From: Synechococcales cyanobacterium C42_A2020_086
GTDB lineage: Bacteria > Cyanobacteriota > Cyanobacteriia > Elainellales > Elainellaceae
Direction: 5' to 3'
Length of the DNA: 64,000 nucleotides
Assembly: GCA_015272325.1 (NCBI GenBank)
Contig: JACYLU010000002.1
Location: 124,001 to 188,000, forward strand
Shown here: piece by piece, positions 27,802 through 36,357 of the stretch
Layout of the letters: every line of letters begins with the position of its first letter
Position numbering within the stretch: position 1 is the stretch's first letter
Translations under genes and position numbers: made by a program
The notes under the pieces: generated by a model
What the model saw: only the letters and a program-made list of their open reading frames with translations
The model's database searches: none
Told to the model about the DNA's origin: nothing

Positions 27802-28995
27802 ATGGTGTTTTTTTCGGTTGGCGACCCTGTCCCTTGGTTTACGCTTCCCTCTACCTCGAGTCCTGCCTTTCATTTTGATACGGTGGGCGGATACTATATT
27901 GTGCTATTTTTCTTTGGCAGTTCCAAGTATTACAAGGCAGCCATACCATTGCAGGGATTCTGCCATCAGCAAGCCCAGTTTTCAGCGCTCCAGATCCCTT
28001 TCTTTGGGATCAGCATTGATTCCGACGACGTAGCGCTGGCAGAGCAGGTGGAACAACCCACCTTCTTCAAGTTCATGTGGGACTTTGATGGCGAGGTCAG
28101 CACCCGCTATGGCGTTTGTCAAATTATCGAAGATGCAGTTGTTTATCAACCGGTCACCTTGGTTCTGGATCCGAATCTGCGCGTTTTAAACATTTTCCCT
28201 GTGACTGATCCAGCAGAGCATGTGCCCCAGGTGATGTCCTTTTTGGATACCTTGCCTGACTTGGGAAGTCATCATTTAGCAGAACGACAGGCTCCTGTTT
28301 TGTTAATCCCAAGGGTGTTTGAGCCAGAGTTTTGTCAACATTTAGTTCAGCTCTTTGAAGCGGACGGCGGAGAAGATTCTGGGTTTATGCGTGAGCAAGA
28401 TGGCAGGACCGTTTGTATTACAGACTATGGGTTCAAGAAACGGCGAGACTTGAATTTGGCAGAGGGGGATCCGGCCATCCTGCAAGAGATCAACGAGCTA
28501 GTGCTGCAACGAGTCAAGCCCGAGATTGAAAAGGCTTTTCAGTTCAGCATCACTCGCTTCGAGCGGCACATTGTCGCTTGCTATGAAGGAAAAGACGGTG
28601 GCTTTTTTAATCGTCATCGCGACAATACCACCAAAGGAACTGCTCACCGCCGTTTTGCCATGACCATTAACCTCAATACCGGAGACTATGAGGGTGGCTA
28701 TCTGTGGTTCCCCGAATATGGCAAACAGCTGTTTCGGCCCGAGGTAGGAGAAGCCGTTATTTTCTCCTGCTCGCTGCTCCACGAAGTGACTCCTGTTACC
28801 AGCGGGCGACGCTTTGCGTTGTTGTCCTTCTTCTACAACGATGAAGATGCCAAACTGCGCGATCGAAACCGTAAGTACCTAGCTGTATCAAGCAACCACT
28901 CAACTGCATCTTCAAAATCTTCAAATCAATCTCGATCTACGAAGGCACAAGGGTTTCAGAGCAAGTCGGAGAGCAAGTCAGGGAAGAAGCGCTAG
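27802..28995 (+). CDS. Redoxin-like / 2OG-Fe(II) dioxygenase fusion
   Basis: A 397-residue two-domain protein. Residues about 1-155 have an AhpC/TSA thioredoxin fold (VGDPVPWFTLPS, FFFGSSKYY), but the peroxidatic Cys expected at the SSKYY position is missing. Residues about 165-360 form a prolyl-4-hydroxylase-like dioxygenase: iron ligands in NRHRDNTT (HxD, about 271-279) and LLHEVTP (about 332), with the 2-oxoglutarate Arg in TSGRRFAL. The last ~35 residues are a Ser/Lys-rich tail. A protein hydroxylase role with a redoxin-like sensing or docking domain is inference. Confidence 0.8.
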   Translation: MVFFSVGDPVPWFTLPSTSSPAFHFDTVGGYYIVLFFFGSSKYYKAAIPLQGFCHQQAQFSALQIPFFGISIDSDDVALAEQVEQPTFFKFMWDFDGEVSTRYGVCQIIEDAVVYQPVTLVLDPNLRVLNIFPVTDPAEHVPQVMSFLDTLPDLGSHHLAERQAPVLLIPRVFEPEFCQHLVQLFEADGGEDSGFMREQDGRTVCITDYGFKKRRDLNLAEGDPAILQEINELVLQRVKPEIEKAFQFSITRFERHIVACYEGKDGGFFNRHRDNTTKGTAHRRFAMTINLNTGDYEGGYLWFPEYGKQLFRPEVGEAVIFSCSLLHEVTPVTSGRRFALLSFFYNDEDAKLRDRNRKYLAVSSNHSTASSKSSNQSRSTKAQGFQSKSESKSGKKR

Positions 28996-29423
28996 CTCTT
29001 GACACTTTACAACTTGGCATGGCGTTGTGGCATGAAAGCGGGGCTGCGGTTAGGAACTGCATCCCTGCCAACCCAGCGGGCTTGGAGCGGTTTCCCCAGA
29101 ATTGAGGTTGAGGATTGAGGTTGAGGACACACGCTCCTTGGTGTGTAAGTGCGTAAAAGTGTGTGTAAAAGGCAACCTTGGACAGAAGAAATGACTCAAG
29201 GACAAGAGCATGAGCTTACGCAGCATGATTGGCTCTCTCTTAATGACTCTTAATAACTACAGTTATTTCTTTCTGAATTATTTTGCTTTATAAGCTATAG
29301 CGAGTTTAGAAAATCATCAGCGGCGTACATGGAGTGATTTCGTTGCCGGTGTGGTGTGTGTTCAACGGATTGATCGACTACCAAGTTACCATTGTGATCT
29401 CTCAATTTGGCATTCGTTTCCGC
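28996..29423. other. Intergenic region with short tandem repeat
   Basis: About 430 bp containing two tandem copies of a 13-base unit ATTGAGGTTGAGG (29101-29126) followed by a GTGTGTAA-rich stretch (about 29139-29170). No gene recognised; a short open frame at 29334-29528 opposes the DUF2949 gene and is treated as a shadow. Confidence 0.4.
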
Positions 29424-29654
29424 TCAGGCGGCAGATTCCAACCAGTCGAAGGTTTGGTCGAGTTGCTCAATCGTGATCAGCCCGTATTGCCAGAGCACAA
29501 CGGGCAGCAGGCTAGGAGGCAAGGTTGAACTGTCGTCTTGTTGACGTAGTCCGATATCAATGGCGCTATCGGGAATTGCCAGTTCGGTTTGCAAGTAGTG
29601 GATGAGGCGCTGTTGGAGCGGTGCTTGCATGGAAGGGGAAAAATGAATTTGCAC
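29424..29654 (-). CDS. DUF2949 family protein
   Basis: A 76-residue cyanobacterial protein. The pattern LIHYLQTELAIPDSAI, then LPVVLWQYGLITIEQLDQTFDWLE, is the one I recognise as DUF2949. It is soluble and mostly helical. Function unknown. It lies alone, with no close neighbour on the same strand. Confidence 0.75.
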   Translation of the reverse strand: MQIHFSPSMQAPLQQRLIHYLQTELAIPDSAIDIGLRQQDDSSTLPPSLLPVVLWQYGLITIEQLDQTFDWLESAA

Positions 29655-30132
29655 GACCAGAGAGTGTAAGTTAGTTCACGTACGTTCCACATGACGGAGA
29701 TCACCGATCCCGGTAACTGAATCACCGGGTTGTTCCGGAAAAACCGCATGACGTAAGAGTGTATCACGGAGATAGTACAGTGGCTCTGGTTGTTTTATTT
29801 CTTAAAGAAAAAATTGCTGAATGCATCAGCGCCTTGCCCAGGGCAGGTTGGGGTAACCGGTTCAATCGGAGGAGTGACGGCACCCCTTCTTAAATGTTTG
29901 CCATGTTTGTCTAGCTTACGTTTGAGAGTGAGGGTTACAAGATGAGCGAGCACCGAGCGGCAGAAACAGTGGCAAAGGTCTAACCTTTTCCAACTCAACC
30001 TCTAACCTTTTCCGACTGCGCGGCTGCCAACCATTGCCTAGAGTGGATGTCAGGTAAGAGATACAGGCACTGACGCACCTCTGCTAATGGGTCTCTTCCT
30101 GACCGTTTCCAGAATTTGAGGAGCCGCCCACC
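29655..30132. other. Intergenic region, no gene recognised
   Basis: About 480 bp between DUF2949 and the small gene at 30133. A hairpin with arms CCCGGT and ACCGGG lies near 29709-29728. An open frame on the minus strand (29795-29998) shows no family features and is not called. Confidence 0.35.
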
Positions 30133-30291
30133 ATGAAGACCCGCCGCAAAACCCTTTGGCTAGAAGTCTTGCTCTGGCTTGCTGCCGAGATTGTGCTCAA
30201 CCCATCTGGACTCGACATCCTCGCAGACTACAGCGAATTTGTCTTCCACCCCAAAACCGCCGTCGCCGCTGAGGTTCAGGTCGTGGATTGA
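30133..30291 (+). CDS. Small conserved cyanobacterial protein
   Basis: A 52-residue open frame beginning MKTRRKTLWLEVLLWLAAEI and continuing with the block LDILADYSEFVF. This is the pattern of a short conserved cyanobacterial hypothetical protein that I have seen in other genomes. The first half is hydrophobic and may be membrane-associated. It is too short for usual length cut-offs and would be missed easily. It converges with the DMT exporter at 30333. Confidence 0.6.
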   Translation: MKTRRKTLWLEVLLWLAAEIVLNPSGLDILADYSEFVFHPKTAVAAEVQVVD

Positions 30292-30332
30292 GGCTCCTAG
30301 ACGCAACTAGACCCCCAACGAATTTAGGCAGG

Positions 30333-31241
30333 CTAAGAGCGCAACTGCCAATAGAGCAAAGCAATTGCCCCGACCAGCAGCACCGATCCAACAATCCCAA
30401 GACCACCTAGCTGCTCCTGAAAGACTATCCACGCCAGCAGCGTTGCCGTCAGCGGCTCGATCATCGTCACCAAGCTAGCGACTGTGGCCAGGGTGCGCCG
30501 TATACCCAGCCAGTAGAGCACATAGGCCGCCGCTGTGGGAATCGCACCCAGATACAGCAAGCATAACCAGCCTGCCACCGGGTAGCGAATGACCAGTCCG
30601 GTCGCTAGGGCAAAGGGCAGCAACAGCAGAGCACCCGTTCCAAAACCCAGCACCAAAGATTGCAGCGGATGATAGCGTTGAGCCAATGCCCGACTGCAGA
30701 GAGTAACCACCGCGTAGCCCAGCGCCGATCCGAGAGCCAGCCCCACTCCCAACCCCGTCGAGGCAGTTGTTGGACTAGCAGGCTGAGGACCCACCAGCAG
30801 CATCGTGCCAAACATCGCGCAGACGCCAGCAATCGCTACGCTCCAGGTCAGGCGTTCCCGTAGCCAAACTGCTGCCAGCAGTGCTACCCACAGCGGAGCC
30901 GCACAGAGGGTGACCAGCGTAGCAGCCGCCACCCCGATCTGAGGAATCGCCCCAAAGTAGCAGACTTGATAGAGCGCCGTCATTGCGCCAATCAGCAGCA
31001 TCAGCCAAACATCGCCCCGCGCAATCTGCACTATCTGCCAGCCTAGGGTGCGCCATCCCACCGACAGCAGCAACGGCACCGACAGCGTCAATCGCCAAAA
31101 TCCAATTGATAGCGGCGTGGTGTCCGTCATTTGATAAATCATCTGAGCAACGATACCCACGGTGCCCCAGAGCATCGCCGCTAGCAGAAGCGCCAGCAGC
31201 CCAAAGGAAGCGCTCGTTTGAGCGATCTTCAACACTTGCAT
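30333..31241 (-). CDS. EamA/DMT family transporter
   Basis: A 302-residue drug/metabolite transporter with ten predicted membrane helices in two EamA repeats (first: LLALLLAAMLWGTVGIVAQM; second starting near GVGLALGSALGYAV). Members export amino acids or other metabolites; the substrate cannot be told. Glu in WLRERLTWSV and FQEQLGG sit at the usual positions before the last helix of each repeat. Confidence 0.85.
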   Translation of the reverse strand: MQVLKIAQTSASFGLLALLLAAMLWGTVGIVAQMIYQMTDTTPLSIGFWRLTLSVPLLLSVGWRTLGWQIVQIARGDVWLMLLIGAMTALYQVCYFGAIPQIGVAAATLVTLCAAPLWVALLAAVWLRERLTWSVAIAGVCAMFGTMLLVGPQPASPTTASTGLGVGLALGSALGYAVVTLCSRALAQRYHPLQSLVLGFGTGALLLLPFALATGLVIRYPVAGWLCLLYLGAIPTAAAYVLYWLGIRRTLATVASLVTMIEPLTATLLAWIVFQEQLGGLGIVGSVLLVGAIALLYWQLRS

Positions 31242-31920
31242 AAAAGTCCTACCTCACGATTCAGTCAGTTCGTTAGCGCGCGATTCTGAGGCAGGATCCA
31301 TCAATTAGCTTTCCTATCAAGACTGCATCCACGCAAAAACGCGACTCGTTCATGAGCCGGATGAAGCGATACAACCCTCCTGCCTCAGCAGGCAGCAGGC
31401 GGTGGCAGTCGGTGGTTATGCAGTGACGTTAGCATTGGGTCAACATTGGCTCAGCCAATGAGCAGACTCTGTTTACCCTAGCTCAATTAGGGAACGAGCG
31501 CTAGGTCCTATCGCCTGCCCCCACGGTTGAACTCACGGCTGAACTCACGGCTGAACTCGCGCTGGAGTCAGTATGCTGGGTGCGGGTCTGTCCTGCGAGT
31601 CAAACGGTGTCAAAGAATTGATTGAACTTCCAAGTCATTTTAGTGTCACCTTCTATTCCATCAACTTTAGGAGTTAAATTGATAGATTAGTTTGACATAA
31701 ATGAAGAAATCCATCATAAAAAAGTGACGTAATTGAGAATGACGATAAAGATGGCTTTCAGTTTTGCCAGAAGTTCTGCCAAGATTCTGTGATTGACTTG
31801 GCTTCCCGAAATCTATTAAAAAGATAAATTGTGGATAAGCCTAATAGATTGACAAGCCGGTGTTGCGCAATCATCACGGGTTGAGACGGTGTCCTCAGCT
31901 GTAGATTCTGGTTTACGACT
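31242..31920. other. Intergenic region with palindrome and 12-base tandem repeat
   Basis: About 680 bp between the divergent DMT exporter and hpxO. It holds a 15-base perfect palindrome ATTGGCT-C-AGCCAAT (31445-31459) that could be an operator, and three tandem copies of a 12-base unit (consensus ACGGCTGAACTC) at 31523-31558. The stretch before hpxO (about 31620-31840) is AT-rich. No open frame with family features. Confidence 0.45.
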
Positions 31921-33081
31921 ATGCAAAACCTGAAGGTTGTGATCATTGGAGCCGGCATCGGCGGACTGACTGCCGGAATTGCGCTCAAGCAGGCCGGATA
32001 CGAGGTTGAGATTTACGATCGCGTTAAGGAATTGCGTCCCGTTGGAGCAGGAATTTCTCTCTGGTCGAACGGGGTGAAGGTGCTGAATCGACTGGGTCTA
32101 GGTGACCGCATGAGCCAAATTGGCGGCAGAATGGACCGCATGGAATATCGCAGCAAAACCGGCGATCTCCTGAATCGCATCGATCTGATGCCACTGATTC
32201 ATAGCGTCGGGCAGCGCCCCTATCCAGTGGCTCGTCGCGATCTCCAGCAAATGTTGCTCGATGCCTTTGGTGACGCAGTGCAGCTTGAGCATCAGTGCAT
32301 CGGCATTCAGGAAGACTCCACCGGGGTCACCGCTTTGTTTGAAAACGGGAAGCAGGCGCGGGGCGATGTTGTGATTGCAGCAGATGGAATTCGCTCGGTG
32401 GTGCGCAAGTACGTGTTGGGGCGAGAAGCTGAGCTGCAATATGCTGGCTACATTAACTGGAATGGACTGGTGCCAGCCGATCCAGATCTTGCACCGCAGG
32501 ACTGCTGGATCATCTACGTCGGCGAGCACAAGCGGGCGTCGCTAATGCCAGTCGCAGGCGATCGGTTCTATTTCTTTCTAGACGTGCCGCTGCCCAAGGG
32601 CACTCCTGCTGACCCTAGCACCTACAAAACGCAGCTGCGGCAGCATTTTGCGGGTTGGGCAGAGCCAGTGCAGCAGTTGATCGAGCGGTTTGATCCCGAA
32701 ACCGTGGCTCGTCCCGAAATTCATGACCTGAAGCCGATTGAGCGGTTTGTGCGAGGGCGAGTGGCGCTGCTTGGTGATGCGGCTCATGCCACCTGTCCGG
32801 ATTTGGGGCAGGGCGGCTGCCAGGCCATTGAAGACGCGCTGGTGTTGACCAACTACCTCACCAGCACTACGATCAGCGTCGAAGATGCTCTGCGGCGCTA
32901 CGACCAAGAACGACGAGTTCGCGCCAATGCTGTGGTCGAGAAAGCCCGCAGACGTGCCGAGCAGATCCACGGTAAGGATCCGCAGGTCACACAGCAGTGG
33001 TACGAGCAACTGGCGACCGAAAAACCCACCGACGTCACAGACGCGATTGCCAAAGTCATTCTGGCAGGACCGCTGCATTGA
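31921..33081 (+). CDS. hpxO: FAD-dependent urate hydroxylase HpxO
   Basis: A 386-residue flavoprotein monooxygenase that converts urate to 5-hydroxyisourate. The FAD loop VVIIGAGIGGLTAGIALKQAG is at residues about 6-26, the GVAG-like block RPVGAGISLWSNGVK at about 40-54, the DG motif VIAADGIRS at about 151-159 and the GD motif RVALLGDAAHATCPDLGQGGCQAIEDA at about 279-305. The YINWNGLV, VGEHKRASLMPV and C-terminal ILAGPLH blocks match the Klebsiella HpxO sequence closely as I remember it. The next gene encodes the enzyme for the following step, which supports the call. Confidence 0.88.
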   Translation: MQNLKVVIIGAGIGGLTAGIALKQAGYEVEIYDRVKELRPVGAGISLWSNGVKVLNRLGLGDRMSQIGGRMDRMEYRSKTGDLLNRIDLMPLIHSVGQRPYPVARRDLQQMLLDAFGDAVQLEHQCIGIQEDSTGVTALFENGKQARGDVVIAADGIRSVVRKYVLGREAELQYAGYINWNGLVPADPDLAPQDCWIIYVGEHKRASLMPVAGDRFYFFLDVPLPKGTPADPSTYKTQLRQHFAGWAEPVQQLIERFDPETVARPEIHDLKPIERFVRGRVALLGDAAHATCPDLGQGGCQAIEDALVLTNYLTSTTISVEDALRRYDQERRVRANAVVEKARRRAEQIHGKDPQVTQQWYEQLATEKPTDVTDAIAKVILAGPLH

Positions 33082-33176
33082 CCCTGACTGCCAACCCCAA
33101 TGGGTTGATGCGAACACTGCCCTCTCCCTGGCCTTTTTATGCAGATTTATGAGAGAGCTGAACCCGGCTCTGAAAG

Positions 33177-33229
33177 CTTTCTTGATTACATTAAGTCATC
33201 TACATCTTTCTTGATTACATTAAGTCATC
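33177..33229 (+). repeat. 29-base tandem duplication before hiuH
   Basis: The 24-base sequence starting CTTTCTTGATTACATTAAGT occurs at 33177-33200 and again at 33206-33229, a period of 29 bases. The second copy ends 5 bases before the hiuH ATG, so the duplication covers its ribosome binding region. Confidence 0.85.
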
Positions 33230-33233
33230 CACT

Positions 33234-33596
33234 ATGGCAGGTAAACTCACCACCCACGTCCTCGATACGGCCCACGGTTGTCCCGCTCCCAATCTCACCA
33301 TAACCCTTTGGTCGGTTGATCCGCAGTCGGGCGAGAAGACGCTACTGAAGACCGTGACTACAAATGCCGATGGTCGCACCGATGCTCCGCTGTTGGTCAA
33401 CGGCGAACTCAAAACCGGCATCTATGAACTGGTGTTTTTCGTGGCAGACTACTTCGCGCAGTATCAGCCCCACAATCCGCTGATTCCGTTTCTCAGCGAG
33501 ATTCCGCTGCGGTTCGGCGTGGCAGATTCAGAAGCCCACTATCATGTGCCGCTTTTGGTTTCGCCGTGGTCCTACAGCACCTATCGCGGCAGTTGA
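33234..33596 (+). CDS. hiuH: 5-hydroxyisourate hydrolase
   Basis: A 120-residue transthyretin-like enzyme that hydrolyses 5-hydroxyisourate to OHCU, the second step after HpxO. Diagnostic features are the N-terminal [14 protein letters not shown] with the active-site His, the Arg-bearing [11 protein letters not shown], the [19 protein letters not shown] end and the exact C-terminal YRGS signature. It lies 152 bp after hpxO. OHCU decarboxylase (UraD) and allantoinase are not in the window. Confidence 0.95.
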   Translation: MAGKLTTHVLDTAHGCPAPNLTITLWSVDPQSGEKTLLKTVTTNADGRTDAPLLVNGELKTGIYELVFFVADYFAQYQPHNPLIPFLSEIPLRFGVADSEAHYHVPLLVSPWSYSTYRGS

Positions 33597-33724
33597 ATCT
33601 TAAAAAAGATGACATTTTGTAAGGCTTTGCAACCCTGCATCTAAAGAAGGCTAACGAAGCCAGCGACCCAAAAGATTCGTTTTATACTAAATACTATTGT
33701 TTCTGTTTGTAGGAGCTGTATCCC

Positions 33725-33952
33725 ATGAAGAAGTGGACCTCCTGTCAGTACGATGATTCTCTCCATCTCGTAAGCGTGACCATTGTGGAAGGAGGAATCA
33801 ACCCGCGACAACAAGTGATCCGCCGCTCGCAAGAATACGAGAACGACCATAAGGGTTGCGCTGCCATCGAAGTGGAAGGTGGATTTGAAAACTGCCCGAT
33901 TGGTATTCAGACTCAAGACATTGATCAATTTCACTGCACTAGAGGAAAGTAG
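33725..33952 (+). CDS. Small hypothetical protein
   Basis: A 75-residue protein with an AGGAG-like site (TAGGAGCTG) before ATG 33725. It has four cysteines (TSCQY, KGCAA, ENCPI, FHCTR) and an acidic middle. I do not recognise a family. Its stop is 1 base before the first HIP1 octamer of the island, so it may be the left-most island gene. An overlapping minus-strand frame (33641-33982) looks like its shadow. Confidence 0.5.
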   Translation: MKKWTSCQYDDSLHLVSVTIVEGGINPRQQVIRRSQEYENDHKGCAAIEVEGGFENCPIGIQTQDIDQFHCTRGK

Positions 33953-34065
33953 GCGATCGCTTGCTTTCCTTTTTAGTTCCATGGAAACCCATAAAGATAG
34001 ACAAAAGAGACAGACAAACTGCTAGAGGAGAAACCATAGCAAAGTTCTCCTCTTTACTTTGACTC

Positions 34066-34080
34066 GGCGTTGTTGCACGA
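34066..34080 (+). mobile_element. Possible IS903-like terminal repeat, left edge of island
   Basis: GGCGTTGTTGCACGA matches 13 of 15 bases of GGCTTTGTTGCATGA, the inverted complement of the sequence at 46760-46774 behind the transposase remnant. GGCTTTGTTG is the usual end of IS903-group elements. No transposase remains beside this copy. Confidence 0.35.
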
Positions 34081-34373
34081 AGGAGGGGTTGCGGAGGGGA
34101 GCGACATGGTAAGTTTCAATTACCACACCAAAACCTGCCATAAAGCTCAATACCGCATCCGCAACTGGTCTGAGAACGCTGGCTGCCAACAATAGGGCAA
34201 CGCCGCAATGTGTTCCCCACTGCTCACGTCTTTAACAGAGACATTCATTGTCACAGCAGGAGAGGTCGTCCAGAAACATCCCCTCTTGTCGATAGCTATC
34301 CAGAGGGGTGCAGTCGATACCAAGGCGTTGGGCGATCGCATTAGCAACAACGGCAAAACGCTGGCGAAACTTA

Positions 34374-34431
34374 TAGATAAAGCAGAAGATGACCTTGCCA
34401 TGTAGATAAAGCAGAAGATGACCTTGCCATG
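34374..34431 (+). repeat. 29-base tandem duplication
   Basis: Two exact copies of a 29-base unit beginning TAGATAAAGCAGAAG (34374-34402, 34403-34431). The length is not a multiple of three and shifts the reading frame of the oxidoreductase pseudogene. Confidence 0.95.
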
Positions 34432-34642
34432 GCGCACGGAAGGCCCGACTACAAATAATCCTGGAGTAATGGTAGATTCATCCTCTTCAGTTAATCTGGC
34501 GTAGCCCTCAGACCAGTTAAACAAATGGGCAATTTGCTTCAAGCTACCCTCAAATCCAGTGCAGAGAATCGGTTGAGTTGGGCTGACCCACTGGTTGTAT
34601 TTGCTGTAAACGACGTAACCACCAGGAACTGCTTCTACTGCT

Positions 34643-34686
34643 TCAATGGCGGCATTTCCAATCATCAATGGCGGCATTTCCAATCA
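34643..34686 (+). repeat. 22-base tandem duplication
   Basis: Two exact copies of a 22-base unit beginning TCAATGGCGGCATTTCC (34643-34664, 34665-34686). It also shifts the frame of the oxidoreductase pseudogene. Confidence 0.95.
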
Positions 34687-34810
34687 AGTCTAACCGCCCT
34701 GTGGAGTAGCAAAGCTCAATCCGCTGTAGCGTATAGGGAGATAGAGAAATACTGGGATCTGTGTCGGGAGCAGAAATCCGATGGCATCAATCACGACAGG
34801 TATTCCTTCC

Positions 34811-36268
34811 CTATCGATGCCAGAAGGTACTGCCGTCGGGCTGGTCGATGACAGTGATGCCAGCGGCTTGCAATTCATGACGAATGCGATCGCTCTCGGT
34901 ATAGCGTTTTTCCTGACGAGCTTGTTGTCGTTGTTGCAGCAGAGATTCAATCCAACTAACATCAATGTCTGGCTTAGGGATGGATGCTGGCTGAATGTCT
35001 AAACCGAAGACTTGTGCCAGGTAAGTCAGGGTTTGTGATTTCTGTTGTAACTGTCTATCGGCTAGCTCTGACGAGCCTTGATAGCTGCGTAAATTGGACT
35101 CTCGCTTTAGAGACTTAGCTAACTCAAATAGTACGGCTAATCCTGCTGCCGTATTCAAATCATCATCCATTGCGGTTTGAAAGCGATGAACTGATTCAGC
35201 ATCCAGTTCACCAGGAATTGGCATCTGAGCAGATAGATTAAGTTGTTGTCAATCTAATGTCAGCGCCTCTTTCAGTGTTTGCCAACCCTTCTCAGCGGCA
35301 ATAATGGCATGTTTTGTGAAATCCAACGGCTTACGGTAGTGGGCTTGCAGCACAAACAGCCGGATTGCCATGGGATCGATTGGTTGTGGGTATTCTGACC
35401 ACTTGCCCTCCAGCAAATCCTGAATCGTGGTGAAATTGCCCAGAGACTTGGACATCTTTTCGCCGTTCACCGTCACCATGCCATTGTGCAACCAGTAGTT
35501 TGCCAGAGGTTTTCCTGTCAACACTTCCGATTGAGCGATTTCATTGTCATGATGGGGAAAGACCAGGTCACCTCCTCCCCCATGGATGTCGATCGTTTCT
35601 CCCAATCGCGCTCGAATCATTGCCGAGCATTCGATATGCCACCCCGGTCGCCCCGGCCCCCAAGGTGACTCCCACGCGGGTTCACCCGGTTTTGCCGCTT
35701 TCCAGAGGGCAAAGTCAAACGGGTCTCGCTTCTGACGTTCTGGATCGTCGGGGTCAACTCGTCCGCCTGCCCCTGCTTGCATCTGCTCAAGTTGCCGTCC
35801 CGAAAGTTTGCCATAGTCTGCAAACCGCCGCACGTTGTAGTAAACATTGCCTGCGATGGCATAGGCATATCCCTTCTCTTCCAGCGCCCGAATCAATTGA
35901 TGAATGTCTGAAATATGTTCCGTCACACGGGGATACTCATCGGCATCCAGAACATTAAGTCGCCGAATATCTCGAAAATAGGCAGCAATGTAGCGATCGC
36001 TGACTGCCTGCATGGTTGCTCCCTCTGCTTGAGCGCGATTCAGAATCTTGTCATCAATGTCGGTGAAGTTTTGCACGTAGCGTACCTGATAGCCACGCCA
36101 TTGCAGATATCGCCGCACCACATCCCAATTGATGTAAGAGCGGGCATGCCCCAAATGGCAGTCGTCATACACGGTCACCCCGCAGCAATACATCGTGACC
36201 TTCCCCGGTTCATGGGACGTAAACAGTTCTTTGCGGCGAGTCAACGTGTTGTAGAAGATAAGGCTCAT
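34811..36268 (-). pseudogene. cysS: Cysteinyl-tRNA synthetase with in-frame TGA
   Basis: A 485-codon class I aminoacyl-tRNA synthetase frame (ATG 36268 to stop 34811) interrupted by one TGA at 35249-35251, codon 340. The catalytic part before it is complete: the CHLGHA (HIGH) motif, zinc ligands in [16 protein letters not shown] and FPHHDNE, and the KMSKSLGN loop. After the TGA the same frame continues through the anticodon-binding part (ALDAESVHRFQTAMDDDLNT) to STFWHR. Only one base change would restore it. It shares a Zur-like operator with the divergent ccmM paralogue. Read literally it makes a 339-residue truncated protein without the tRNA-binding end; a sequencing error is possible. Confidence 0.75.
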
Positions 36269-36330
36269 AGAGGTGGAGGGAGAGTTTAGAATAAGCGGTC
36301 TGGCGATCGCATTTTTGGGTAGAATAAATA

Positions 36331-36350
36331 TGAGAATGATTATCATTTTA
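36331..36350. promoter_or_regulatory. Zur-like box, divergent cysS/ccmM
   Basis: TGAGAATGATTATCATTTTA contains the palindromic core AATGATTATCATT and fits the cyanobacterial Zur consensus TGATAATnATTATCA as I know it. It lies 10 bases before the ccmM-like ATG and 62 bases before the cysS ATG, so one site could repress both. Confidence 0.75.
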
Positions 36351-36357
36351 ACAAATT

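Larger units (their letters stand above)
34232..34810 (-). pseudogene. Broken NAD(P)/FAD oxidoreductase-like gene
   Basis: The 3' part of a flavin-type oxidoreductase gene, read from near 34810 to a native stop at 34232. Recognisable coding blocks are PYTLQRIELCYSTGRLDLIG, NAAIEAVEAVPGGYVVYSK and GLFVVGPSVRHGKVIFCFIY. The frame is broken by a 22-base tandem duplication (34643-34686), by a 29-base tandem duplication (34374-34431) and probably by loss of one T near 34785. Removing one copy of each duplication restores a continuous frame to DLSCCDNECLC-stop. The N-terminal dinucleotide-binding part is missing. It lies directly downstream of cysS and was probably its operon partner. Confidence 0.7.

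Noticed and set aside
33641-33982. 113-codon minus-strand frame
   Set aside because: Covers the better-supported small gene at 33725 on the plus strand, which has a ribosome binding site.
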